From Pyrinomonadaceae bacterium (GTDB taxonomy: Bacteria > Acidobacteriota > Blastocatellia > Pyrinomonadales > Pyrinomonadaceae), in the NCBI GenBank assembly GCA_030841085.1, contig JAVEDP010000038.1, forward strand, positions 1 to 64,000: DNA of 64,000 bases, given 5' to 3'. This document shows, piece after piece, positions 17,710 through 26,848 of the stretch; positions within the stretch are counted from its first letter, which is position 1; every line of letters begins with the position of its first letter. The notes beneath the pieces were generated by a model. It had not been told where the DNA came from. It saw nothing but the letters and a program-made list of their open reading frames with translations, and did no database searches. The position numbers were made by a program, and so were the translations under genes.

Positions 17710-17904
17710 ATGAATATTGATGACCGCTGTCCGCGCTGTGGCGCAGGCAGAATGAAGAGTTGGCATGAGCTTGAAGATGAGGAACGGGAAGTAGTGAAAC
17801 GACTGCCCGCTGCCGCCGAAGGTGAGAGCGCAGAGCGCCAACGCCGACATCGATGGTGCATTAGATGCTGGTATGAATCGCGCGGCGAGGAGACCGTGAC
17901 GTAA
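17710..17904 (+). CDS. Small zinc-ribbon-like hypothetical protein
   Basis: A 64-residue protein with CPRCGAGR near the N-terminus and CIRCWYESRG near the C-terminus. The CxxC...CxxC spacing is that of a small zinc ribbon, and the region between is acidic and helical. A GAGGGAG ribosome-binding site lies about ten bases upstream of the ATG, which supports the call despite the size. It stands alone between an SRPBCC gene and repeat A2. Function unknown. Confidence 0.7.
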   Translation: MNIDDRCPRCGAGRMKSWHELEDEEREVVKRLPAAAEGESAERQRRHRWCIRCWYESRGEETVT

Positions 17905-17930
17905 AGGGTGTCTGTGAAAAATCTGCAAGC

Positions 17931-18165
17931 AGCCCGCGAAGCGCGGCGCCAGCATAAAGCCTGGGGTGGAGCAAAGCGGAACCCCAGGATCGTTCAAGTA
18001 AAAAACAACGAGCCCGCGGAGTGGGCGGCAGCCGAATAGCAAAAATGAATTGCAGGGTTTGCGCTGTCGGACGCTTCGCGCACTTAGGATCTTCTAACTA
18101 TCGTCGTCCTGGGGTTCCGCTCCGCTCCACCCCAGGCTTTATGCTATCGCCGCGCTTCGCGGGCT
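17931..18165. repeat. Long palindromic element, family A copy 2
   Basis: Arms 17931-17988 and 18108-18165 are 58-base inverted repeats holding AGCATAAAGCCTGGGGTGGA and its complement. An extra partial arm (GAGCCCGCGGAGTGGGCGGC) sits inside at about 18009. It fills the gap between the convergent zinc-ribbon and glnE genes. There is no protein-coding content. Confidence 0.87.
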
Positions 18166-18197
18166 GAAGAAATGCCCGAATTGACTTGAGAAACGTT

Positions 18198-21128
18198 CTA
18201 GCTTTCCGCACGCGCCGTAATTCGATCGTATGCTGCACGAATCGCGCCCATGCGCGCCTGCAGAGTTTCGTGCAGCGCCGTCGCCGTCTCGAACCCGAGT
18301 TTCGCGGCAATCTCTTCGGACTCTGCATGATCGCTGAAAGGCAAGCTCGCAACCTTACCGACAATCAGCCGAAGCTGATGATCTATCGCACGAAGCAATT
18401 CATAACCTTCGCTGAGCGCCGCGTAGTCATCAGCTTCCAACGAGCTAGCCCGCTCCAGTCGTTCTAAAGTTGAAGCAGTTGAGCGGTCTTCACCCTCGTC
18501 CGAAATATCATCGCGCAGTTGCAAATAACGAACTGCAAAATAGACATCAAGCATGCCGCCCGCTCCATACTTAATGTCCACAGCGTCCGCTCGGCGGCGT
18601 CTGGTCTTTTCTTTCTCGAGCCGCTCGCGAATGTGCCGCGTCTCGCGCTGCAACTCGCTCACTTCCATCGCCGCCGCGCGTTCGTGGACAGCGTGCCGCG
18701 CATGAGTTTCAATCATACGGCCGAGTTCCAAATCACCGGCGACCGCGCGAAGTTTGACGTATGCCAGCCATTCCCAAACCGCACTGCGCTGCTTTAGATA
18801 CTCCAGAAAGCTTTCCGAACTTGAAACCAGCGGCCCATTCTTGCCATCCGGACGCAGCCGCAAATCAACTCGATACAAGTAGCCTTCGCGCGTAACACTG
18901 GATAGAGCGGCCATCATCAGCTCGCACAGGCGCGCGTAAGCTTCGTCGCGAGTCAGCGAACTAATCGGCGAACCAACGAGCGAATCGTAAAGAATGATGA
19001 GGTCCAGGTCGGATGCGTAATCGACCCCGCCACTCGCGAGCCGGCCAAGCGCCAGCACAGCAATACGCGGACCGGCGTCCACGCGGCCGTAGCGACGGCC
19101 CAGCTCACGGCGTGCGATTAGGTAGGCAACGTTTATGCTGGCGATGGCCAGCTCAGTCTGTTGATGATTCGACTCCGCAACGGTAATCTCGCCGGCCGCG
19201 TCCTGCGCCCCGATTTCAATTAGCAGCTTGGACCACTCGCGCCGAAACGCAGACAATTCCGCGGCGAAAGTTTTTTCGGCATCAACGCAAGCACGTAACT
19301 GCGCGCGATAGTCTCGCTGGTGCAATTTGCGCGCTGGTCCACTCAACACGGCGAGCAATGCGGGATTAGCCGCAACCATTTCGCCGAACATTTCGGACGC
19401 TCCGCAAAGGCGGACAAACGCCAACAAGCCCTCGCGCGAAAATTCAATTTCTTCTTCAGCCTTTGTGAGCGAGGCAGCGACTCGAGCTGTGAACGCCAGC
19501 GCACGCTTTGAATTTGCGGACTGAAATGCCGTGTCGGTCAATAACTGCGCAAGCGTTTCGGCATCAACAGAATTCGAGGTTTGTTTATTGAGATGCGCGG
19601 CAAACACTGCTGCCGTGTGTTGAATGACTGTTGCTTCGCGAGCAATCGCGCTGCCGTCGGGCACAAAAACGGAAGGGTTTGCCGTTGCTTCGCCAACGCT
19701 TTCGGCAAAGACGCGATCATAGGCGCGGCGAACGTTGGTCGTGTTCAATGCCAAAGCGCGATTGAAGTTCATCAGCGCAGTTGCACCCGAAAAGCCCATT
19801 CGTCTGGCTACCAAAGTTCTTTGCCCATCGTTTTCAGGGACCGTGTGGGTTTGCAGTCCGTGTTCCATTTGCAAGCGATGCTCCAGCACACGCAGAAATT
19901 CATAGCCTTCCGAAAGCTGCGTGCGTTCCTGCTCCGAAATCAAATCTCGATCAGCCAGACGACCGAGACTTATCAAGGTATGCGCGCCGCGCAGCCATTC
20001 GTCCAGTCCACCATGGGCCAACTGCAGTGCCTGGGCAATGAATTCGATTTCGCGAATTCCGCCGCGTTGCAGTTTTACGTTGAAGCCAGACGCGCTGCGC
20101 TCGACCTGACGATCAATTTTTTGTTTGGCCAACCTGACGCTGGCCAGCGCGTCTTTTACCGAAACATTCGGGCGATAAATATATTTCTGCACCGCCCCCG
20201 CGAACCGCGAAAACAACTGGCTAGAGCCCGCTGCGGCGCGACTGCGAATTAAAGCCTGGCGCTCCCATGCCTGTGCCGTCTTGTCGTAATACTTCAGCGT
20301 TTCAGCAAGCGAGGATGCCAGCGCGCCGTCGCGGCCGTGCGGGCGCAAACGCAAATCTACGCGATACGCCGGCGATTCTCCCGCCGGTTGCCCCACCAAT
20401 TTGCTGATTGCTTCCGCCAACTTGACGAAGTATTCGCGATTGGTGACTTTGTCGCGTTCACCCGAGCCGGCGGTCGTGCCGTCGTCTGAATAAATGAAAA
20501 CCAAGTCGATGTCGGAAGCGTAATTGAGTTCACGCGAACCAAGTTTTCCCAGCGCCAACACACAAAACTCTGCCGTTGCGATTCGACCATGACCATCATC
20601 GCAAAGCGGCGCGCCATATTTGTTGTCGAGCGATTGCCGAGCCAGGCTCAAAGCGTAGTCCAGAATCGCGTCGGCCAGATTTGAAAGCTCTTCAGTTGTC
20701 TCGACGAGGGTGTGGGCGCGCCGCACGTCATGTAAATAGATCCGCAAAAGTTCGCGACGACGAAAGCGCGCGAACAGGACCGCGGGCGTTAAAGATGAAT
20801 TCGTCAGTGCAAATCTGGCGAGCGATTCTCGTAACTGTTCGGCTGTGCGAACGCGAGTGTCAGCGCGTTCGCGCGCCAGCCAGGGAATGTAATCCGGATT
20901 CTGTTCAAGCGTCGTCGCCAACAGCGGGCTGTACGCTGCCAGGGCGAGCGCGTCGGAAAGCAAACCGGTTTCTTTGAGCAGTTTTTGATGCGTGCGCGGT
21001 CGCTCGTTTATTAAATTTTCGAGAAACAGGCGAGCACTTTGCGGATCAGGAAGATCACGAATAAGTGATTCAATCTCAGCGTTGGAAGTCACCGAGGTAT
21101 TGTACGCGGCGGATGCCGAGCCAGTCAC
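18198..21128 (-). CDS. glnE: Bifunctional glutamine synthetase adenylyltransferase/adenylyl-removing enzyme
   Basis: GlnE of 976 residues with two nucleotidyltransferase halves. The N-terminal (adenylyl-removing) half has LGKLGSRELNYASDIDLVFI. The C-terminal (adenylylating) half has LGRLASGGVDYASDLDLIIL. Both keep the G...(D/S)DxD metal-binding aspartates, and each is followed by YRVDLRLRP. The start is GTG 21128, with AGGGA six bases before it. It modifies a tyrosine on GlnA under PII/glutamine control. glnA lies 1.9 kb away on the same strand, and its target tyrosine is conserved. Confidence 0.95.
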   Translation of the reverse strand: MTGSASAAYNTSVTSNAEIESLIRDLPDPQSARLFLENLINERPRTHQKLLKETGLLSDALALAAYSPLLATTLEQNPDYIPWLARERADTRVRTAEQLRESLARFALTNSSLTPAVLFARFRRRELLRIYLHDVRRAHTLVETTEELSNLADAILDYALSLARQSLDNKYGAPLCDDGHGRIATAEFCVLALGKLGSRELNYASDIDLVFIYSDDGTTAGSGERDKVTNREYFVKLAEAISKLVGQPAGESPAYRVDLRLRPHGRDGALASSLAETLKYYDKTAQAWERQALIRSRAAAGSSQLFSRFAGAVQKYIYRPNVSVKDALASVRLAKQKIDRQVERSASGFNVKLQRGGIREIEFIAQALQLAHGGLDEWLRGAHTLISLGRLADRDLISEQERTQLSEGYEFLRVLEHRLQMEHGLQTHTVPENDGQRTLVARRMGFSGATALMNFNRALALNTTNVRRAYDRVFAESVGEATANPSVFVPDGSAIAREATVIQHTAAVFAAHLNKQTSNSVDAETLAQLLTDTAFQSANSKRALAFTARVAASLTKAEEEIEFSREGLLAFVRLCGASEMFGEMVAANPALLAVLSGPARKLHQRDYRAQLRACVDAEKTFAAELSAFRREWSKLLIEIGAQDAAGEITVAESNHQQTELAIASINVAYLIARRELGRRYGRVDAGPRIAVLALGRLASGGVDYASDLDLIILYDSLVGSPISSLTRDEAYARLCELMMAALSSVTREGYLYRVDLRLRPDGKNGPLVSSSESFLEYLKQRSAVWEWLAYVKLRAVAGDLELGRMIETHARHAVHERAAAMEVSELQRETRHIRERLEKEKTRRRRADAVDIKYGAGGMLDVYFAVRYLQLRDDISDEGEDRSTASTLERLERASSLEADDYAALSEGYELLRAIDHQLRLIVGKVASLPFSDHAESEEIAAKLGFETATALHETLQARMGAIRAAYDRITARAES

Positions 21129-21178
21129 TTTGCGTCCCTATTGTGTACTGGTTCAGTTTCAATCCGGCCGATGCTTCA

Positions 21179-21357
21179 GGTCCGAAGGACCGAGAGTTAG
21201 TAGCCCCGTCCCGTGAGGGCGGGGGATGCTATGTTTCTGAGATGGCCGAGGCCCGAAGGGCCGGCACCTATATCGCGCACCTTCGGCGCTCCGGCAACTA
21301 ATCAGGCCTCTACCCCCGCCCTCACGGACGGGCTATTAACTAGCGGTCCTTCGGACC
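21179..21357. repeat. Head-to-head REP pair B6, remote from the RAYT
   Basis: A diverged pair of REP units: GGTCCGAAGGACC plus GTTAGTAGCCCCGTCCCGTG in forward orientation, and CCGCCCTCACGGACGGGCTA plus GGTCCTTCGGACC in reverse, with GCGCACCTTCGGCGC inside. Stem bases differ from B1-B5 by compensating changes, so pairing is kept. It lies between the divergent glnE and 21527 genes. Confidence 0.8.
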
Positions 21358-21526
21358 TGGGAATCCAAATTGAACCAGTACTCCCTGTTGCCAAGAAACG
21401 CCGAAAGGAATATTCTCTGACGCGCCTAGAATCCAACGCTTTTTCAAACAAGCAATTCGGGAAACCCAAAAGTTGATTCATCTGCCCAGGAATGGGACAT
21501 CTGCCATAAGTTGATAGGAGGCGAAA

Positions 21527-22753
21527 ATGAGACGTTCGTTTCTTTTACTCGTTCTTTGCATGACGGTATTCTTTATCTCACAGAATGCTTCAGCGCAGTT
21601 CAAGATACCCAAGCTCCCCAAACCAAAACCGCAACCGACGCCAACGGAAACTACGCAGCCGGCACCAACGCAATCAGAAACTGCGCAGCCTGTCGCTCCC
21701 AGCAGCACGACGAGCCAGTCGCCGGGCGGATCCGACGAGCCAAGTCTCCAGTTCGATACGCTCCAAGTGACCGCCTGGACTAACAACTCCTACAAGGGGA
21801 ACTTCGACGTGTGGAGTTGGGTTCCGGAATTTAAGTTCCGCGTCAACGGCCCCATCGCGAGCGGCAGCCAATTGTACGTGGAAGTCCAGCAACCCGGCGG
21901 CGCGGTGCCGTGGCTGTCGTTTGACTGCGACACGGGCGAAGCGCAGAAGGGCTATTGGTGGAAGACCGAGTGCGGCGGTCGTCAAGTCGAAGACAAGAAC
22001 ATCCTACCGGTGGGCCCGGTGAACTTTGCCATCAAGTTGCGCAACGAGTTGGCCGGCACCAGCACGACGATCGTCACGGGCAAGTTCAAGGTTGCCAAGA
22101 CCCACTCTGGCGAAGTCGGCCCGAAGGCAGCCCAGAGGTTCGTCTACTACGTCGATCAGGACTGGAACCTGCCCATCGGCTACGTTTGGTACGCGCCTGA
22201 CAGCGTGTACGGGTGGGACTACCCAGACTTCCACCTCGCGTTCTGGGTGCGCGGCGACGCGTATAAGTTCGACCCGCACCTCTTTTACCAGGGCAAGGAA
22301 GTCGGCAGGATGTTCATGGACGGCACGCAGGTGGGCGCGGCCAGTTGCGGCTCGGTGGTTGACCTTCAAACAACGATCTCCCCGGCCAATACTTTTCCGC
22401 AGCAGGCGAAGTGGTCGCGCATTGAGTGCAGCTTTCCCATCGTGAAGCAATGGGACAAGACGAATGGTGGGCAGGGACAGTCAAACACGAACGAGATGTT
22501 CAAGATGGCCTCGAACCCCGGCCAATACGAGTTCAAGCTACTGTGGAACAACAAGCTGGCGCGTTCGATCAAGTTCACGGTGGGACCGAACGGCAAGCTC
22601 GATAATGGCATTGCCTCATCAAATAAGCTGGGCATCGAGCGCGTCGTCGTGCCCGTTACGATCATCGGCGATCAGGACGGCACCTGGAACAAAGCGACCT
22701 GGCAGACAGATGCTTTTTATGGCCATCCGCTCACTGGCTTCATTTGGCCGTAG
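21527..22753 (+). CDS. Secreted hypothetical protein with proline-rich linker
   Basis: The 408-residue protein has a signal peptide (SFLLLVLCMTVFFISQNASA) and then a Pro/Thr/Gln/Ser-rich linker to about residue 70. The remainder is aromatic-rich with WxxP and cysteine-containing motifs (WLSFDCDTGEAQKGYWWKTE, SVYGWDYPDFHLAFWVRGDA) that look like repeated beta-sandwich modules. AGGAGG about seven bases upstream marks the start. No family is recognised. Export to the periplasm or outside is inferred from the signal peptide. Confidence 0.8.
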   Translation: MRRSFLLLVLCMTVFFISQNASAQFKIPKLPKPKPQPTPTETTQPAPTQSETAQPVAPSSTTSQSPGGSDEPSLQFDTLQVTAWTNNSYKGNFDVWSWVPEFKFRVNGPIASGSQLYVEVQQPGGAVPWLSFDCDTGEAQKGYWWKTECGGRQVEDKNILPVGPVNFAIKLRNELAGTSTTIVTGKFKVAKTHSGEVGPKAAQRFVYYVDQDWNLPIGYVWYAPDSVYGWDYPDFHLAFWVRGDAYKFDPHLFYQGKEVGRMFMDGTQVGAASCGSVVDLQTTISPANTFPQQAKWSRIECSFPIVKQWDKTNGGQGQSNTNEMFKMASNPGQYEFKLLWNNKLARSIKFTVGPNGKLDNGIASSNKLGIERVVVPVTIIGDQDGTWNKATWQTDAFYGHPLTGFIWP

Positions 22754-22860
22754 ACGTCGCGGGGAAGATGCGCGACGAGACGGTCGCACTAACCCGGGTG
22801 CGGCGCGCGAAAATTTTTACTCAAAATGAAATGCCGGTCTCACGAATGGGACCGGGCTTA

Positions 22861-22981
22861 TGCAGAACCGCGAGCGGTAGCGACCGGATGTCAGCACTCA
22901 ATCTCCCGAAGAATCTGAGTCGGAATCTCTTCACGAAAGGTTGAGTATTCACGTCCGGTCGCTACCGCTCGCGGTTCTGCA
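22861..22981. repeat. Inverted-repeat element D2
   Basis: Arms 22861-22888 (TGCAGAACCGCGAGCGGTAG then CGACCGGA) and 22954-22981 are exact reverse complements. The core matches D1 at 14041-14201. It fills the space between the convergent 21527 gene and glnA, and could serve both 3' ends. Confidence 0.87.
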
Positions 22982-22994
22982 TTCAGTTGAATGC

Positions 22995-24419
22995 CTAGAT
23001 ATCAAAATACATTTGAAACTCCAGCGGATGCGGACGCATTCGCAATGGCGTAATTTCCTTTTCACGTTTGTACGTAATCCAGCGATCAATGAGTTGCTGG
23101 CTGAAGACGTCGCCCTTCAACAGGAAGTCGTGGTCGGCTTCCAGCGCTTTCAACGACTCGTCAAGCGAACCCGGCAGCGTCGGCACATCCTTCAACTCTT
23201 CCGGCGACAGATCGTAAATGTCTTTCTCAAGCGGATCGCCGGGATCGATACGGTTCTGAATTCCATCGATACCCGCAAGCAGCATCGCCGAGAACGCAAG
23301 ATAAGCATTGCAAGACGGATCAGGCGGACGAAACTCAAGCCGTTTGAGTTTTGGATTGGTGGAGAACATCGGAATGCGAATCGCAGCCGAACGGTTCCGC
23401 GCTGAATACGCCAGATTTACCGGCGCTTCAAAGCCCGGCACCAGACGCTTGTAACTGTTCGTTGTCGGCGCTGCAAAAGCAACGACGGCCGCAGCATGTT
23501 TCAAGAGTCCACCGATGTAATAGCGCGCCATCTCCGAAAGCCCGGCATAACCATCGCCGGCAAAGAGCGGCTTGTCATTTTTCCAAAGCGATTGATGACA
23601 GTGCATCCCCGAACCATTGTCGCCAAAGAGCGGCTTGGGCATGAACGTCGCAGCCTTGCCGTATTGGTAAGCAGTATTGCGGACTACGTATTTGAAGACC
23701 TGGAGATTATCGGCCGTGCCAAGCAGCGTGGCGAAACGGAAATCAATTTCGCATTGACCGGCAGTCGCAACTTCATGGTGATGGCATTCGACCGTTACGC
23801 CACACTTCGCCAGCGTCAACGAAATTTCTGAACGCAGATCGCTGAGTGTGTCTGTCGGCGGCACTGGCACATAGCCTTCTTTGGGCCGAATGCGATAGCC
23901 AAGATTCGAACCCTGAAACTCATTCGCATCGCGGCCGCTGTTCCAGTGACCTTCGTCTGAGTCGATCGAGTAGCCGGCCGAGTTTTGTTCGTTATGAAAT
24001 TTTGCCGAGTCGAAAACAAAAAATTCCGCTTCCGGACCAAAGAAAGCGGTGTCGCCAAGTCCGGTGAACCTCAGATAATTCTCAGCGCGCACCGCGACCG
24101 AGCGCGGATCGAACGCATAGCCTTCCTTGGTGATCGGATCCACCGCGTTGCCAATCAAACAAAGAGTCGGCTGCTCAGAAAAGGGGTCCATCCAAAAGCG
24201 GCCCGCGTCAGGCACCAGCAACATGTCTGATTCGTGTATGGCCGCCCAACCGCGAATTGACGAAGCGTCGAAACCAAAGCCATCTTCGAACTGGTCTTCG
24301 CCAAGTTCGGCGATGGGAAAAGTCAGGTGTTGCCACGAGCCCGGCAGATCGGTAAACCGAATAGAAACGAATTTTGCGCCCTGGTCAGAGGCATACTTCA
24401 ACACAGTCTTTGCATTCAT
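22995..24419 (-). CDS. glnA: Glutamine synthetase type I (GSI-beta)
   Basis: GlnA, 474 residues, makes glutamine from glutamate, ammonia and ATP. Typical segments are [20 protein letters not shown]-like beta-grasp residues at the N-terminus, the metal/ATP region [24 protein letters not shown], and [16 protein letters not shown]. Tyr402 in [11 protein letters not shown] aligns with the adenylylation tyrosine of the enteric enzyme, which suits the nearby glnE. A consensus sigma-70-type promoter is at 24560-24587. No sigma-54 promoter was noticed. Confidence 0.95.
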   Translation of the reverse strand: MNAKTVLKYASDQGAKFVSIRFTDLPGSWQHLTFPIAELGEDQFEDGFGFDASSIRGWAAIHESDMLLVPDAGRFWMDPFSEQPTLCLIGNAVDPITKEGYAFDPRSVAVRAENYLRFTGLGDTAFFGPEAEFFVFDSAKFHNEQNSAGYSIDSDEGHWNSGRDANEFQGSNLGYRIRPKEGYVPVPPTDTLSDLRSEISLTLAKCGVTVECHHHEVATAGQCEIDFRFATLLGTADNLQVFKYVVRNTAYQYGKAATFMPKPLFGDNGSGMHCHQSLWKNDKPLFAGDGYAGLSEMARYYIGGLLKHAAAVVAFAAPTTNSYKRLVPGFEAPVNLAYSARNRSAAIRIPMFSTNPKLKRLEFRPPDPSCNAYLAFSAMLLAGIDGIQNRIDPGDPLEKDIYDLSPEELKDVPTLPGSLDESLKALEADHDFLLKGDVFSQQLIDRWITYKREKEITPLRMRPHPLEFQMYFDI

Positions 24420-24559
24420 GAGTTCTCCTGCTGGAAAAAGGGAGTGTTAGGGGTGCTCTTCGCCCCGGCGTGGAGTTTGGCGCGAAGTGTTGTGGAAGCC
24501 GAAAATTACTACCGCAAAGTGCGAACGTCATTTAATCAGACGCGCGTAAAAAAGTAGGC

Positions 24560-24587
24560 ATTATAGTTTGCTCGCAAAGCATGTCAA
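24560..24587 (-). promoter_or_regulatory. Consensus sigma-70 promoter of glnA
   Basis: Minus strand: TTGACA (24587-24582), a 16-base spacer, then TATAAT (24565-24560). Both hexamers are perfect. Transcription would begin near 24552, leaving a leader of about 130 bases before the glnA ATG at 24419. Confidence 0.8.
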
Positions 24588-24840
24588 GGATTTTGCTGAC
24601 AGGAATTTTGCGAATCATTACTTTTTGTCGATAACCCGTTTCCCGACGTTAGTTAACACTCGAAAGAAAGTTAGCCGAAACAAAAAAGTTATAGACCCTC
24701 CTGCCGTTTTCTGTTACATTGCGGCACTAAGCGTCCCATCCAAGACAATCTCCGCTACACCGACTCGGGATGTGCACAACTACGTTTAGGCTTCGGAAAA
24801 CAAGCATCCAAGTCTCGCAAGTAAATCAGGAGACCGCGAA
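24588..24840. other. Divergent upstream region of glnA and speA
   Basis: AT-richer than its surroundings with no open frame of note. The glnA promoter lies at its left edge. The speA promoter must lie here but no convincing hexamer pair was found. AGGAGA is present about seven bases before the speA TTG start. Confidence 0.5.
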
Positions 24841-26778
24841 TTGACCACGGCAATAGAGCAGACCCTTGAGACCTATGGCATTGAGAATTGGGGCGCGGGT
24901 TACTTCGACGTAAATCGTAAGGGAAACCTGATCGTCCGGCCCGCCGAAGGTGATTCCCGCTCAGCAGATTTGAAGGAGATTATGGACGATCTCGCCCGCC
25001 GTGGCATCGGCGCGCCCGTCCTGCTGCGTTTCCCTCAACTCGTAGCCGCGCAGGTGCGCAAACTTCAGCGCGCTTTTAGTCGCTCCATCCGGGAATTTGA
25101 ATATAAGGGCGCGCACATGTGCGTCTACCCGATGAAGGTGAATCAACAGCGCTCGCTGGTTGAGGAATACCTTCGCGAAGGCTCGCGCTACGACTTCGGT
25201 CTCGAAGCAGGATCAAAAGCGGAACTCTATGCGGCACTCGCGCTGGAGCAAACTCCGGACAGCTTGTTGGTGCTCAATGGTTTTAAGGACGAAGAGTTTA
25301 TTGAGCTGGCTTTTGCCGGCGCGGCGTGTGGCAAACGTGTAGTCATCGTGATTGAGAAACTCAACGAGCTCGATCACGTTTTGAATATTGCCGAGCGGCA
25401 CGAACACGCGTTGCCGGTCTTGGGCATGCGTGTAAAGCTTTACTCCAAAGGCTCCGGGCGCTGGGAAAAGTCGGGCGGCGAAGCGGCCAAGTTTGGTTTA
25501 ACTACGACTGAGATGCTGGAAGTTATCCGGCGACTGGAACGCGCCGATCGTCTCAGCATGCTCAAGCTGCTGCATTTTCACATCGGCTCGCAACTAACCG
25601 ACATCAAGCGCATTAAGAACGCGATGAAAGAGGCGGCCCGCGTCTATGCCAAGATTTATCAGATGAAGGTGCCGATCGAATTGCTCGACGTAGGCGGCGG
25701 TATGGCGGTCGACTATGACGGTTCAAAGACTGCTTTTGAGTCTTCCGCCAACTACAGTGCGCAGGAATTTGCCAACGACGTTATCTACACGATCAAGCAA
25801 GTGTGCGACGACGAAAACGTTCCGCACCCGACCATCATTCAGGAATCCGGACGTTACCTGGCGGCGTATCACGCCATGTTGATTACCAACGTGCAGGATG
25901 AAATCGAAACGGTCGTCGAAGACATTACGCCGATTGAAATTGACGATGACGATCCGCAGGTCGTAACCGAGTTGGGCGAGCTGCGCGAATCGATCACTGT
26001 GAAGAACTATCGCGAGTACTACCACGACGCCCTTGAGCATCGCGAAGAATTGTTTACGCTTTTCAACCTCGGTCTCGTCTCGTTGGAAGATCGCGCCAAA
26101 GGTGAAGTGCTGTTCTGGGACGTCTGCGAACGCGCGGACAAGTACGCGCAACAAGCGAAATACGTTTCGGAAGAATTCGAGGACCTGCGCCGCCTGCTGT
26201 GCGCGAAGTACTTGACCAACTTCTCAGTGTTTCGCTCAGTGCCCGACAATTGGGCGCTGGGACAGTTGTTTCCGATTGTTCCGATACACTTGCTCAACAA
26301 GACGCCCACCGAGTACACGACGCTCTGCGACATCACCTGCGATTCAGATGGCATCGTCGATAAGTTTGTCGACTTGCATGACGTCAAGCACGTCCTCGAA
26401 CTGCACGCACTGGTGCCGGGCGAGACTTATTATTTGGCGTTCCTACTGGTCGGCGCTTACCAGGAGGTGATGGGCAATAATCACAATCTTTTTGGCGCCC
26501 CACACGAAGCCCATATTTACATCGACGACGATGGTTACCTGATCAAGAAGGTCATTCGCGGCACGACAGTAGGTGAAGCGACGGAACGTGCCCGCTATGA
26601 ACGCAGCATGCTGCATGACGGGTTTCGTCGCCTGATTAGTCAACGCGTCAAGGACGAAGAATTGACCGAGGCGCAGGGCACCGAACTGGCCCAATTTTAT
26701 GAATCGCGCTACGAGGCGTACACGTACCTTTCCGTTAACGGTGCGAAAACTCGTTCGCGACGCAGCACCGATTATTAG
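24841..26778 (+). CDS. speA: Biosynthetic arginine decarboxylase
   Basis: SpeA of 645 residues, a PLP enzyme of the alanine-racemase-fold type that makes agmatine from arginine for polyamine synthesis. Characteristic parts are WGAGYFDVNRKGNLIVRP at the N-terminus, the PLP-lysine segment CVYPMKVNQQRSLVEE, HFHIGSQLTDIKRIK, LLDVGGGMAVDYDGS, and the C-terminal YQEVMGNNHNLFGAPHEAHI. Length matches the family (about 630-660). The start is TTG with AGGAGA upstream. The following gene is a deoxyhypusine-synthase family member; no agmatinase or agmatine deiminase is seen in the window. Confidence 0.95.
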   Translation: MTTAIEQTLETYGIENWGAGYFDVNRKGNLIVRPAEGDSRSADLKEIMDDLARRGIGAPVLLRFPQLVAAQVRKLQRAFSRSIREFEYKGAHMCVYPMKVNQQRSLVEEYLREGSRYDFGLEAGSKAELYAALALEQTPDSLLVLNGFKDEEFIELAFAGAACGKRVVIVIEKLNELDHVLNIAERHEHALPVLGMRVKLYSKGSGRWEKSGGEAAKFGLTTTEMLEVIRRLERADRLSMLKLLHFHIGSQLTDIKRIKNAMKEAARVYAKIYQMKVPIELLDVGGGMAVDYDGSKTAFESSANYSAQEFANDVIYTIKQVCDDENVPHPTIIQESGRYLAAYHAMLITNVQDEIETVVEDITPIEIDDDDPQVVTELGELRESITVKNYREYYHDALEHREELFTLFNLGLVSLEDRAKGEVLFWDVCERADKYAQQAKYVSEEFEDLRRLLCAKYLTNFSVFRSVPDNWALGQLFPIVPIHLLNKTPTEYTTLCDITCDSDGIVDKFVDLHDVKHVLELHALVPGETYYLAFLLVGAYQEVMGNNHNLFGAPHEAHIYIDDDGYLIKKVIRGTTVGEATERARYERSMLHDGFRRLISQRVKDEELTEAQGTELAQFYESRYEAYTYLSVNGAKTRSRRSTDY

Positions 26779-26848
26779 TTAACGCGCCTCAGCACTGATC
26801 CGCGTAAGACTCTTTTTTCATTCTGGCAAGTCGAGAGGTTCAACCTTT

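Noticed and set aside
18098-18364. Minus-strand 88-residue reading frame beside glnE
   Set aside because: Half lies in repeat A2 and the rest in another frame of glnE.
19581-20252. 223-residue plus-strand frame within glnE
   Set aside because: Antisense shadow of GlnE, whose domains are intact on the other strand.
24420-24840. Riboswitch or attenuator before glnA or speA
   Set aside because: No convincing conserved RNA motif was recognised; only the sigma-70 promoter is supported.
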